From Xenopus tropicalis (Eukaryota; Chordata; Amphibia; Anura; Pipidae), in NCBI RefSeq assembly GCF_000004195.4, contig NC_030684.2:110399429-110463428 (forward strand): 64,000 bases of DNA, given 5' to 3'. Every line of letters begins with the position of its first letter. Position 1 is the stretch's first letter. The notes below the pieces were generated by a model. It had not been told where the DNA came from. It saw nothing but the letters and a program-made list of their open reading frames with translations, and ran no database searches. This document shows, piece by piece, positions 49,935 to 62,146 of this stretch. Made by a program: the position numbers and the translations under genes.

Positions 49935-50345
49935 GGGTAACTTTAGTTTGCCTAGGAAACCTATACACCAATTTTTTTAAGGGCAATCAGGACTTTCTAA
50001 TTTTTTTCTAAATACCAAAAAAATAAAGAAATTGCTATTTTGCATAATATGAAGATATATATCACAAAAATGTTTTATATTATATGTGAAAATACAACTG
50101 ATTTAGAAATCTGCATGTTTCATGAATGTACCAGTACCAAAGATTATGGAGATTTCTGACTTGTATGTGTCACAAACTCAGTACACTACCAAAATTTCAA
50201 AGCACCACCAGCTCAGAAATCAGCAATAGGTTTACCCCAGAATGTGTATGTTTTGAAAGTACAAATTAGAAATCCAAAATGGGTACACTATACTAAACTA
50301 CAAAGCTTTCCTTTATTTGGGGTCTTGAAATGGATTTCAACTAGA
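49935..50345 (-). mobile_element. Tx1D-like relic, inverted
   Basis: AATACAACTGATTTAGAAAT, TTATGGAGATTTCTGACTTG, CAGTACACTACCAAAATTTC and CAGAATGTGTATGTTTTGAAA run in the order of the reverse complement of 41160-41440 (the right arm and adjoining unit of the large element). Diverged and single copy. Confidence 0.7.
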
Positions 50346-52129
50346 AAAATGCACAGACTGGTCAGACTGGTGTATGGGGGCTCATGGAAAGGGGAGCTCA
50401 GGGGAAGAAGTGAATCAATGGCCCACCCCCTGCACTACTCTCCCACTGCACTACATTTTCCTGTCTCTGATTACAGGTCAACATAAATCCCTTACCCACC
50501 AACATGGCCAGTAAAAAGAGGCCCAAGAGGACCAGGGCCCACCAGGTTTTTCCCCAATGCCCTGTTGGGCCAGTCCAAGCCCAAGTCCAAGTCCCCCAAT
50601 ATCCCAGTGTGGGTTACAGTGTGCATGTGCTGCTTCATCACCAAGATGGCTGCTGGAAACAGAAATGACACAGCTTCAGTAAATGTGGTGGCCAATGCTG
50701 CCATCTTTGTAGTTCTGGACATGCTATGGGGGCACAGATAAGTTGGGGCAAGGGACAATGAAGTGATTAAAGTGGGGGCACTGCTGCTAAAACTAAAAAT
50801 TTGCTTGAGAGGCTTTACTTCTACTTTAAATAAAGATTTATACAATATATTCACTCAAAACACTATTATTGCCTAATTAATTAAGCCAAAACTAGCATAA
50901 TAATTCAAATGTGACGTAAAAACTGTTTCTTTTATACAGGATTGTATAAATTACACTTTTTTGTTTAATCAATGTTTTACTTGTTTATAAAAATGAGTTG
51001 CTGGACCTAGCTTTTGCTGCCTACCCTGCTCTTCTCCTTTAGTGAGTATTGGCCTCTAGATTAACTTTAGCATTTATACTTTTGGATGTATATTATATTG
51101 TTGAGATATATTTTTTTCCTTTTTAGGTAGGCACTATATGTGCAGTAACTTTTGATCGTATAATAATGCCTTTTTATACAGTTTGATAATATATATAATT
51201 TTTTGTAAGGTGTTACGTGGGTAATTGGAACTTCACTATGGCGGTTTATTCACACAGTACCTACCTCCACTCAAATGATGATTATGGATATATGTGGATT
51301 ATATGCATATTTGAGAAGTATCATTTTATGCGATTTTAATATAAGAGATTGTTCTTGAATTACATATCATTGAGTGGTGCTATATTACTATCACTGGGTT
51401 CTGGACTTGCTGATGTGTGGTTGGCAAGGTGGCGAAGTGAAGTAACTGTTGGTTTTTAACTTGTCAGGGAGAGACTATTCAATGGATGTTAGTGCCTGTG
51501 GTATGCACACATTTACGTATGATGCCATACACAACAAGATATGATGAGAGTAAGCAAATTAGGTCTTTATCATTGTACTCGATGGTGAACGCAAAGCTCC
51601 TGAAATGCTAAGTAATGAATACCCTGCAATAAATTTACTGGAGGTACTGTGTTACATCACAATTTGGGTATGTGTTGCAACGTATAGACTTTCAAAATTT
51701 GTGCATCCTTTTGTTACTGACCACAGACTGTTACCCTCTGAGATTATCTCTGAGATTACTGGAGAGCTGCCTTTAGTGTGGGCCTTGAATAGAGATTCCC
51801 TTGACTCTTTTGGTTATTACCCTGGATTACCCTAGCTCTGCATTTATAGCCAAACTATAGACTGTACTGCTTTCAACAATGTCTTTCTACCACTTTGAAT
51901 TAATTATGTGGGGGTTCCGCTCAAAACCCATGGGACTGTGGGTTCAGATGAACATCAACAATGCTGTGCAGGTTGTGGGCAGGCTCTTACCCTGTATTTA
52001 CAGGCACTTGCCAGCTCTGCCCCCTATGTGATGTCAGAAATGGGCAGGTCGGGCACAGGTCTACAAATATAGGTAGCTCACTGAAATGAAAGAGTATATT
52101 GACTAAACTCTACCTTGAGGGTGTATGCA
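50346..52129. other. Intergenic DNA with repeat fragments
   Basis: 50510-50600 (GGGCCCACCAGGTTTTTCCC, GGGCCAGTCCAAGCCC) resembles 9105-9155 and is a fragment of a common repeat. The rest is unrecognised. The 76-codon frame at 51605 has no domain I can name. Confidence 0.4.
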
Positions 52130-52875
52130 GCATTTTTCTATCCTGCGGCCTGCTTCTTCATGGAGAAAAATGATATATGTCTAGCTTTGCATTGCTTATA
52201 GGAACCTGAATAGCGTTACCATCACAAATTGTCATCCATTTTTGCTCATTTCAAACCTGTTCACCACTGAAAGGGGACAGGACGTTACTAAGAGTTTACT
52301 ACACTTTGCTTAACAGGTGCATACATCTTTAGCTGGATCCAAAAAGGTGACAAGCAGAAGGCAATATGAGTATCTGGTAATGCCTTTCATGATCTGCAAA
52401 GCCCTAGCTATCCTACTAAATTTTTTCAACAACCTCTTTAGAGTCTTGTTTTGTCAATCAGTCAATCATCTAATTAGATGGCATTCTAGTATTTCAGAAA
52501 ATATTTGCCTACCCATCATCTCCATGTTACAGAAGTACTTTTTACTTTTTCTATATGTTAAATGATCTCACATCCTCTTCATGAGCTACATAATATGTGA
52601 TTGTGGCTTTGAAGTTGTCCCTTCTAAAATTTCATCCATTAGGGAATGGCATCCCCACTAGTACTAAAGCTGTTCGGAGATTCAGCAACTTTGCCAACTG
52701 CTACAGACAATGCATTAAGTGATTCTCCCCACACATTGCTCCTCTACTATCTTTCATTTGGAATGAAGAGAAAACCAATTCATGGTCTCCCCAAGCCTTG
52801 CAAGACATCATGTCCCTAAAAGACATCTTTGCTTTGATTCCCACCAAAGCAACAATAAGGCCAAAAGAGGTTGCA
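52130..52875 (+). pseudogene. Ty3/gypsy-type pol relic
   Basis: Several frames together give the order of a Ty3/gypsy reverse transcriptase. ACFFMEKND (52145) is like the 'FFVKKKDG' block, then YRNLNSVTITNCHPF near 52200, then QYEYLVMPF near 52357, the motif before the catalytic YxDD region. The YxDD region near 52480 is degraded. An AVRRFSNFANCYRQCIK segment near 52670 corresponds to the RT connection. Frameshifts and stops separate the pieces. No LTRs, gag or integrase were recognised. An old, dead copy. Confidence 0.75.
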
Positions 52876-53405
52876 AAAAGCTACTTTTAAAGGCACATTC
52901 ACTACAAGCAATGGGATATAATTGTTACTGTATGTCCCATTGTGCGTGAGCACATGAGCACACAGTTTAGAGAGAACAATGAGTGCCATAATTTGAGTGC
53001 CAATCTCTGTTGTAAAGGTGATATTCCTTACAGGGTTGGTATGAGAATCGTTGGGGTTACTTAGTTAGCAGGGCCCTTCCCCCAGGCAGGCCACTGCCAA
53101 ATTGGGCCACCTGGGTGCTGGGACCTACCTACTAAACAGAATAGGGTAATAATATGAATGACCCAGAATTTGCCCACTATCTGCCCAAACGAAACCCACT
53201 TCTGATCCACAAATCAGACTTTTATGATTATCAGTTCAATCTGCCACAGGTCTGGCCCTCAAGAATATTAACCCCCTGTTAGCAGTCACGTAATATGAAT
53301 TATATATTGTATAAATAGTATATATTGTGAATGTGTACCTAAGCAGCCCTGTGCATCTGCTTTGGATTAGCAAAAAAAGAAGATGGGGGAGCTTTGATAA
53401 CATCT
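52876..53405. other. Intergenic DNA, nothing recognised
   Basis: Contains a GGGCCCTTCCCCCAGGCAGG stretch typical of repeats. No gene. Confidence 0.4.
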
Positions 53406-53746
53406 TTAAAGGCACAGAATATCAACCCTAAAACCTTGTAGTGGCCCTTGGCTGATGCAGAAGCCTTAATATAATAAACAGCATTTTTAACTTAAGGCTG
53501 TTTCTCTGCCTGCAGAGCAAATCTGCACCCATTTACTTCACAGAACAGAGCTTGGTAAAAAAATGCATACCTTCTTGTTTCTATAACAAAATCCACTCTG
53601 TGGGCATGTATACATGCTGTGCCTGTCAGTGCACTTAATGCATGGAGTTCTGTTCATATGATTCACCCTGTATTTTGGTGCAGGCAGAGAATCAGCCTTG
53701 TGTGACATTAGCCTAATAACTATGTTGAACTTTAGTTCTTCTTTAA
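53406..53746. mobile_element. Possible T2-type MITE
   Basis: TTAA-bounded, left TTAAAGGCACAGAATATCAA and right AACTTTAGTTCTTCTTTAA. The inverted match is weak. Confidence 0.4.
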
Positions 53747-53747
53747 T

Positions 53748-53958
53748 TTAAAGGTAACTGCTAATAAAATATCTTTGCTTAAAAAACAGCACCCACAGCT
53801 ATGAGCAAATGAGACACTGATTTCTAAAATGTTGTTTAATGACGACTTTAGATTATAATTTTGGACTTCAACAGTAATTTTAAATGCAGTAGCATGTGTG
53901 TGCATGTTGCATTTAGTGATATCATATTAAAAACAAGGAACGTTTACTGTTCCTTTAA
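53748..53958. mobile_element. Probable T2-type MITE
   Basis: Left TTAAAGGTAACTGCTAA and right TTTACTGTTCCTTTAA are degenerate inverted ends at TTAA. Confidence 0.55.
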
Positions 53959-56924
53959 ATTCAGACATTTAAGTAAAATATTTGAAACAAATTTATGAAA
54001 GGAACTTATTCCAATAAGTTCTTTAATGTAAATATGCATGATGGTGTTACTAACTCTTTAGACAATTAAGTATTATTGCAATGGCTTTCTACCTATTACA
54101 CCTAAAACAGTAGAGCCCACTACATTGATGTCATACCTTATTAGTGAAAAATGATAAAGAGTCACGTTAATACTGGATGAACATAGAAAGAGTCAATAAG
54201 CTATTGATAGTACACAACTATATATCTAGGAAATCTAAAAAAAGTGTCATTTTAAATAATACCACAATTTTCTAAATATTTCAAAGGTAATTCACACTAC
54301 TTGCACTGACATTTTAAGTACACTGAGGCAACCCCAACAAGCCCAGCATAAAGTACAGCTTTATGGCAGCTTACAGCAGCCCCTCTGGCATTTGCCACAA
54401 TATCCTGATTGCCAGTCTGGGCTTGCTGAAGCTGTTCTTATTGATGCACAAAATACAAGTTGATATATCTGTGAAAAGGTGGACTTTAATGTCACAAGGT
54501 GAGATAAGAATGCTGTGCAGGTACCGTAAGTAAATTGCCACTCCATTCATTCCTAATTTGGTGAGAAGGCTTTGCCTTCCAATTACCATTACATAGGTCT
54601 TATTAATAGTTCAACTTTCTTAGAAGTAGTTTCTCTAAATGGTCTGTCAAGCCTTGGGCAGACTGTACTGAAAGAATATGATAAATCTTTTCATCACATA
54701 GACAGGAAGTAATACAAGTAATTAGAAGAATGACTGTATTAGATACCACTGTTAAAACTATTTATACAAAGATTCTGAGGTGCTGCCTAGACAAGCTCCT
54801 TGATTGTAGAAAAACAAAACAAATGTCAGAACACAGCTGCACAATATTTAAAAACTAGAAATATGTTATGTCTATTTTAACTTAGGTAGTCTCAGACTGA
54901 CTGGATTTCAAGGAAGGATTTCAGGTCCTCCTAATGTTTAGTTCTCCTGCAGCCTGACTCCTTTACTTTTATATCTGGCTAAAAGAAATTTCATAACTAT
55001 CTTTTTCTTATATAGTATGGTCATTTGTGTTTTTGGGTGATAAAAGGTTCAGTGGACCAATAACCCAGGAGCTCCTGGGAGGTAAAGCCCTGCTAACTAA
55101 GTAGTATGGGGACCCATGACTTCTCATGGCAAACCTGGCCTTTGTGCATTTGAACAGAAATTAGTGAGAATATGTATGAAAAATGTGCCTGTCATGGAAT
55201 AAAAATATAATTTACCTAGTAAAATTTCTATGTGGGACAATTTCTCAAAATTATATATCATCCCCATATATTTGGTCTGTCTATCTGAGGGTTGTTTTAT
55301 TGGAGAGTTCTATATGCTCTATTTTTTACTCCTTAGGTGATATTTGAGAGGCAAGGAATGCGAAGAGGCAATGCAGAAGCCATGCAGAAAAGGTTTTAGT
55401 ACAGCATGTGTTAAGATGGAAGTAACTCTTTTACGATTATGACATCTGTACCTGCTCTCTACATATTCATAATGTAGTTGTAGTCCACCCCTTGTGTGAA
55501 ACCCTCATCTTTCTGCGCCCCTCATATTTGGGTAGGGATTATGGAAATCTGCCACCTAGGAAAATGTAAAAAAAAAATTTAAAGCTTAATAAGAATAAGA
55601 ATAATATTATGATATATTGTGATGCTGCATGGAAATAAGTATGCAGATATATGTAGGTTGTAGACTGTGGTCTTTGCCTACAAATACTATTAGAAATGTG
55701 TCAGTGCACAAATCAGTTTATACTATTCTAAAGGTTTAATTACAAATATTAACAAACTGTTTGATATGTTAGTGATTATCTTGCTCATAAAGTCATGGTC
55801 ATAAAATTATAAAGAGGTGGTCATAAAGTCCATAAAGATGGCCATTGCCATAAAATGATAGAGACATCTAATCATTATTTATTCATATTTTTAATATTTA
55901 GAGCACAAAGGAAAAGTTTTAGTTGTGTGTCCATTGATGTGGTGAAAAATAATTTAGAGAGTGCAGAGATTTAATAAAATAGGCAGTAGAATTAAGTGTT
56001 TATAGACCCTAAATATGGATGCAGAATTTTTTTTAGAGAGAAGTAGAGAATCATTTAGCCCCTGGCACAACTATCGCATCATAAAGGGCGCCTATACAGG
56101 CACATTGGGAGCGAACCACCATAATGCTATGCAACAGTTATGAAATGGGATGGACCTTCTTGTACATTTATATGTAAATTCTGCCAGAAACAACGTTGTG
56201 TAGTAACCTATCTCTACTGGAGGCCTATATCTATACTGGGACATTTAACATGAAGTTTGTGCAAACACTGGAGGACTCTGTCTAGGCTACTGCTTTTGAG
56301 TTCATGAAACATAGCTGTGAATGTGGCTTAACACGTTACATAAAGATATGTGTTTCCTGAATTAACTGTAAAAAAAAAAGATTGGAAAATGTTGTTGATA
56401 ATGCACAAATATGGTTCAGTATTTACAGCGGAAGCAATGTCTCAATTCTCATCTCCATATATTAGTAGTTTCCTTACCTTTTGATTTGATCTTTGTTTTT
56501 AGCTCAATTTGAAAAGTATTACTGTATATTGGTTTTATAAATTGGCAGTTGTTTTAAAACAGAGATAAGAAAATAATAACATTTGCCTGTAAGGGGCAAG
56601 CACAGCTCATAACAGCATCAATTCATACTCTTTCATGGGATATTGGGTTATATTGGGTGCTAGGTTATGTTGAGGTATAAAAACAATTCCTATTTGTTGC
56701 AGTACAGTTATCACACGTGGCAGGACTTTTGGGACTGTGTCCTGCCAAACCAGGTTATAATTGGCATACATCCACACAGAAGCTTCAGCCCTGTATGCAT
56801 CGTACCTCTTGTAATACACCTGTCATAATGTTTGGTCATGTTCTCAATGCACGTCAGCTGCATTTAGTATAATGGCATTTTTTGATATTACATGGCAGTT
56901 GTGAATTGTCTTAAAACTCTTTGC
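53959..56924. other. Intergenic DNA, nothing bounded
   Basis: AT-rich with no supported gene. 55050-55140 resembles the GGGGCCCC repeat at 21920. Confidence 0.45.
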
Positions 56925-57254
56925 AGCTTTCAAATGGGAGCCAAAACCCTATTGCTCCGTAAAAATTACAGTTTTATTGTGACTGTTACTTTTTAGTACT
57001 TATTTTTCTATTCTAGTTCTCTCCTATTCATATATCAGTCTTTTATTCAAACCACACCCCGGTTGCTAAGGTAATTTGATTCCTAGCAACCAAATAACTG
57101 CTGAAACTTTAAGCAAAACAGAGCAGCTGAACAAAAACTGAAATAATTAAAAAAAACTAGAAGTAATAAAAAATGAAGACCAATTGCAAATTGTCTCAGA
57201 ATATTACTCTCTAAAACATACTAAAAGTTAACTCAAAGGTGAACAACCCCTTAA
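56925..57254. mobile_element. T2-type MITE, one clear end
   Basis: The right end AAAGGTGAACAACCCCTTAA and the internal CTAAAACATACTAAAAGTTA, GAAGACCAATTGCAAATTGT and GGTTGCTAAGGTAATTTG blocks match a frequent Xenopus MITE. The left end is truncated or degraded. Confidence 0.7.
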
Positions 57255-57306
57255 AGAGATATCTTAAGAGACAGACACCAGGAAGTAAATCTTTTTTTTA
57301 CATCTA

Positions 57307-57539
57307 CCGTGTTTGCCCGAAAATAAGACACTGTCTTATATTTTTTTAAGCTCCAAAATATGCACTAGGACTTATTTTCAGGGGATGTCTTATTTTTCCA
57401 TGAAGAAGAATACAGTACACATTTATTCCATCGTTTGGGTGGGTGTCTTATTTTCGGGGGGTGCCTTATTTTCCGAGGGGGTGAAAAATCGGAGGGGTGC
57501 CTTACTTTTGGAGGATGTCCTATTTTCGGGAAAGCAGGG
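57307..57539. mobile_element. MITE with TTATTTTCGGGG ends
   Basis: Left CCGTGTTTGCCCGAAAATAA and right (reverse complement) CCCTGCTTTCCCGAAAATAG are inverted, with TA on both sides (57305-57306 and 57540-57541). Internal repeats of GTCTTATTTTC are present. This end type is found in several vertebrates. Confidence 0.8.
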
Positions 57540-57797
57540 TATCATAACATTGTCTTTGCAAGAACTTTATAATTTTGCCATAAAAATATTTGCCTGATGC
57601 ATTTACATTACCTGTCTGATCCCCTGTGTTCCTCTATGAGGGGGCGGCCATATTTGTCTGTTAGCATTAGAAGCTATAACTGACAGGTAGGGAAGGGACA
57701 GTCAGGTTTAGGTACTTCAAGTAACAATTACTTACAAAACCAAACCTGTCAGCGAAAAACCGTCAACATGACCTATAAGTAGCTTTTTATGTAACAT

Positions 57798-58768
57798 CAC
57801 TGCAGCAGGATCTTGACCAACTGGCAATCTGGGCAGCTAAGTGGCAGATGAGATTTAATGTGGATAAATGTAAGGTCATGCACCTGGGATGTAAAAATAT
57901 GCAAGCCCCGTATACCCTTAATGGGACTGCACTAGGCAAATCCATAATGGAGAAGGACCTTGGAGTCCTTGTAGATAATAAACTTGGCTGTAGCAAGCAA
58001 TGCCAGGCAGCAGCTGCAAGGGCAAACAAGGTTTTGAGCTGTATTAAAAGGGGTATAGATTCACGGGAGGAGGGGGTTATTCTTCCCCTTTACAGAGCGC
58101 TGGTAAGGCCCCATCTAGAATATGCTGTTCAGTTTTGGTCTCCAGGGACATTATTGAGTTAGAGAGGGTCCAGAGAAGGGCAACTAAGCTGGTAAAGGGT
58201 ATGGAAAGTCTCAGTTATGAAGAAAGACTGGCCAAGTTGGGTCTGTTTACACTGGAGAAGAGGCGCTTAAGAGGTGACATGATAACTATGTATAAATATA
58301 TAAAGGGATCATATAATAACCTTTCTAATGTTTTATTTACCAGTAAGTCCTTCCAACGGACACGAGGGCACCCACTCTGTTTAGAAGAAGGGAGGTTCCA
58401 TTTAAACATTCGGAAAGGATTTTTTACAGTGAGAGCTGTGAAGTTGTGGAATTCCCTCCCCGAATCAGTCGTGCTGGCTGATACATTATATAACTTTAAG
58501 AAGGGGCTGGATGGATTCTTAGCAAGTGAGGGAATACAGGGTTATGGGAGATAGCTCTTAGTACTAGTTGATCCAGGGACTGGTCCGATTGCCATCTTGG
58601 AGTCAGGAAGGATTTTTTTCCCCTCTGCGGCAAATTAGAGAGGCTTCAGATGGGGTTTTTTGCCTTCCTCTGGATCAACTAGTAGTTAGGCAGGTTATAT
58701 ATAGGCATTATGGTTGAACTTGATGGACGTATGTCTTTTTTCAACCCAACTTACTATGTTACTATGTA
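57798..58768 (+). pseudogene. CR1-like LINE 3' part: RT C-terminus and 3' UTR
   Basis: From about 57800 the frame reads FNVDKCKVMHLG ... EKDLGVLVDNKL ... ANKVLSCIKRGI ... LVRPHLEYAVQFWSP. After a frame change near 58140 it continues ELERVQRRATKLVKG ... LEKRRLRGDMITMYKYIKG ... FFTVRAVKLWNSLPE to a stop at 58552-58554. This is the C-terminal domain following the RT of CR1/L2-like (jockey-group) LINEs. The 3' UTR contains an inverted TAGTTGATCCAG/CTGGATCAACTA pair and ends TTACTATGTTACTATG, an octamer-repeat tail typical of CR1. It is 5' truncated and carries one frameshift. Not a host gene. Confidence 0.9.
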
Positions 58769-60663
58769 TATTCATATTTTGAAAAGTAGTTTTTTCGTGT
58801 CGGTATCACTTTAATGACACTGTGCTGACCTATATTATATCTCTTTGCCCTTTTGTTTGCTCATACTTCCAATATACCTCAACTGTAGAAGTATAGTGAC
58901 TATTTGTGTTGGCTAGCAAACCTAAATTGGTGTTAGTGGTAATTGTGCCAGTCATAAAAAAGCTAATTAGACGGCTGATCTGAACTTGCAGCAGATACTG
59001 GGATAAACCAAGCTCCACCCTCAATTGCCTGCAATTGCCCACCTGATCTCAAGCTGAACCCTCACTACTACTTAGTATACCATCACCATGGACCTTAACC
59101 ATGTCCTTGCCTACAGAAGTCCAAAATATTGCACCCCAATATATATTTTTACACTAAGGCCTAGTGTCAGACATGGAATTTTCTCTGCCAGTGAAGAAAA
59201 CGCCATTGCAGTAACTGATATGAATGTCATCCACAAGTCACTGTACAAATATATGTTGTTACAGGTGCATGGCTGAGTGCTGTATTGGGGGCTTTCTCTG
59301 TCAGTGCTTTTATACCAGCTGAGAAACTGCCACGTGGCATTAAGTCCTTAGAGACAAATTAATCAATGTTCAACTTGTTTTTCCTTGCATTTTTCCTCAG
59401 ATTTTTTAATGCTCAGCGTCACGTGGAAAAGTTGTGACAAGCATCTAATGCTGTGTGGAATATATAATACAATGCAAGTCTAAGGGAATCTTGCATTACT
59501 CAATACATTTTTCATTCATGAAAAATGCTTGAAAAAATAAAAACTTGCGATAAAAAGTTAAAAAAAAGATTTTTTCTCACCATTAAAAAAGATACCTAAA
59601 AATACCCAGTATCTGTTCTCTATCTTCTGCTGCCATCTAGTGGTAGGAATAGCGAAATGCTATTTATTTCCCGCAAGAAAAAACAATCTCTCAATCTAAT
59701 AATAATTATAATGTTATTTTTTGCTGTTTTGCTATTATTATTGTTATTAGCATGTATTTATAAATCATCAACATAATTTTTGTGTATGAAAGAAGGGTTT
59801 GGGTTCCTAGCACTAGGCTGATTTTTCCTTGGGGTAAAATATCTAGATGTCTGACGAAGAGAGACCAATAAGCAGCTGAAGTAGGGTTTCAGTTTGGCTG
59901 ATAATAGTAAATTGTGTCAAAACTATAAGTTCCATGCAGGATGCTGCTGTTTTGAAGAGAGGTTTGACTAAATTGAGAAATGGACAGCAAACTGACAAAT
60001 GTTGCTTAATGACTTAGGGTTGCTTAGCATTGCACCTGACCCACAAAATACATTGAATCCCCCAACCACTATCTCATAAGGATGGTGAGGCAAATAAGAC
60101 ACAGAGACTGTAGTTTCCCTTTGTGTTGGTGAAGGTCAGCCACAATATAACTTATATTTTTAACCAACACCATAACCTGCAAGCAATACCATAGTCCTTG
60201 TCACAATCAGGCAACAACTTTACTATCAGTATCATTTTACAATAACCCCCAAGGTTGTGCTCACTTGGGTCTATATAACAACAAAGAACAATACTAGGAA
60301 AATAAGAAATTGTTACACTGTTACATATTTCACAGGCCATTCAGCTACTCATTTTAGGCAAATTGGATTTCAAACTAGGCCTACCAATTAACTGCTTTTG
60401 GTCACATCCACAGTTTGTAATGACTGCTTTCAGGTTTGTGTCCACTTCAGTAACAAAGCTACTGTGGGAATGATCGGCTACTTATATAGCAGGCACCTGC
60501 CAAGCCGCAGTTGTAGGCTGGAAAAGTGGGGTTATCAGGTACAGTAGGGCAAGAAGCAGTTGATAATACAAACCAGCTTTTGTCTCTGTCTTTGTTTAAT
60601 GTTTCAGTGTTAATACTGACTCTAACTTATAGAATTACAACACTTGTTTTTTTACATAACCCT
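58769..60663. other. Intergenic DNA, nothing recognised
   Basis: No supported gene or bounded element. Confidence 0.45.
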
Positions 60664-60911
60664 TTAAAGGGTATGTAAACCCCAAAATACAAGTGGTTTC
60701 CTCTCTTAAAACAATGTAGCAGAAGTTGGATTGGCAAGATTTTTTAAAGGACTACTACATTGTTTCAAAAGCCAGAACCACAAGAGCAGAGACAGAAAGA
60801 TACCAATATTAGTTGCAGTTATATGTAGGAATGGCTTTTAAATCATGATTATATATTGCAAAGTTGCTTAGAAATATATTTTCTTTTATTAGGATTTATA
60901 TCCCCCTATAA
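60664..60911. mobile_element. Probable T2-type MITE
   Basis: Left TTAAAGGGTATGTAAACCCC. The right GGATTTATATCCCCCTATAA is a degraded inverse. Confidence 0.6.
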
Positions 60912-61227
60912 GGGATAAGTTTAGAGCTGCAGATTCAATGGGTGTAAATTTTTTTACCACTCAACTTTTTTTTTGAAGCCATTGGGAGTCTTTTTGCGGC
61001 GAAACCTGATTCTTTGCAGTGTATTCAGTGCATACATGGTGGCCACCTAAAGATTTCTATGCACAGTAATCAGAAGGATATATATATATATGGCTGTTTA
61101 TGCTACTTTGAATATATGTTTTGATTTTTCACAAGAAATCCCGGAGTTGCTGGTCTTTTTTATACTATTGGAACCCTTTACAGAGCACCCGAGGTATGTT
61201 ATGTAGCGGTGTGTGCCATCCTTTGTG

Positions 61228-61253
61228 TATATATATATATATATATATATATA
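61228..61253. repeat. (TA)n microsatellite
   Basis: About 13 TA units, immediately left of the long inverted repeat. Confidence 0.9.
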
Positions 61254-61309
61254 CAGGCTGGAGTGACGGCACACACAGGTTTTTTACAAAGGAGTCACAG
61301 GATCAAAAC

Positions 61310-61346
61310 CTGACGAAAGCTCCTGTGTGGAGCTGAAACGTTGGTC
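61310..61346 (+). ncRNA. Hammerhead ribozyme-like motif
   Basis: CTGACGA (61310-61316), a perfect 6-bp stem AGCTCC/GGAGCT with loop TGTGT, then GAAAC, a minimal 2-bp stem III (AC/GT) around loop GTTG, and GTC (61344-61346) where cleavage would follow C. These are the invariant hammerhead core positions. One extra A lies between CTGACGA and stem II, and no stem I pairing is obvious in the immediate flanks, so it may be inactive or need a dimeric context. Confidence 0.5.
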
Positions 61347-61524
61347 ACAATAAACCTCTGATTTATTCCATTTTTTTGATCCTGTGACTCCTTTGTGAAA
61401 ATCCTGTGTGTGCCGTCACTCCAGCCTCTATACTTATTTTTGGCACAGGCACCCAGGTATCAACACTACCTCATGGTGTGCAGCTCTTCCAGCATTTTTG
61501 TATATATATATATAAATATACACA

Positions 61525-61595
61525 TACCTATACTAAACTAACTGTAGATCTTTATATATCACAGTAGCCTTGGATATTATGCTTATCAAGCCACT
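61525..61595 (-). mobile_element. Tiny CR1-like 3' UTR fragment
   Basis: ATCACAGTAGCCTTGGATAT followed by TATGCTTATCAAGCCACT matches 62291-62345 of the longer LINE. Confidence 0.55.
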
Positions 61596-62146
61596 TTTAT
61601 CATTGCTTTATATGAAAATGTACACTACCCATCTCATGGCCTATATATATGGGCTCTATAGGCCAGATGGGGTAAAGCCAATCCCCTCATAGCATTTGCC
61701 GATACTATTTACCACTCTGCCTGAAAGTATAAGTATAACCCTACTGTAATGTTGCTGCACTGCAGGCTTACTTCAATATTTATTCTTTTGCTAGAATAAG
61801 AATAAAAGTAATTGTCTTGTATATGATTTTGCTGACAAATGGGAAACCATGTGGGATAAAGCAGATTATGTTTATAGATATACCTGTTTGACTACTTGAG
61901 GCTGTAGCTTTCATTTTCTGTTTAGGGGTTTCAATTTAAAACATGCCCAGAGAAATCTAATGGTTCCCTTCATTTTGTTTTCTAACAACTGATCAAAGCG
62001 TCATATTGTTGCTATATATCTACTTGTGATATATATTTAGAATGAATTAATTACTAGAGACATAACAGGTATAACAGGTATTTTTACAGTTTGTACTTTT
62101 ACTAGTAGACTATCCAAGTTATTAAAATTGAAAAGGAATATAATGG
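61596..62146. other. Intergenic DNA, nothing recognised
   Basis: No supported feature. Confidence 0.4.

Larger units (their letters stand above)
61185..61518. mobile_element. Penelope-like terminal structure with long inverted repeat
   Basis: 61256-61308 (GGCTGGAGTGACGGCACACA ... GGAGTCACAGGATCAAAA) is inverted at 61371-61426 with few mismatches, leaving a 62-nt loop. Outside it, two direct copies of a GCACCC(G)AGGTAT ... GGTGTG ... TTTGTATATATA segment lie at 61185-61254 and 61449-61518. Direct LTR-like repeats with a hammerhead-like core between them fit Penelope-like element ends. Confidence 0.6.

Noticed and set aside
50244..50854. Frames of 80 and 120 codons
   Set aside because: They overlap a Tx1D-like relic and a repeat fragment; no gene family is recognised.
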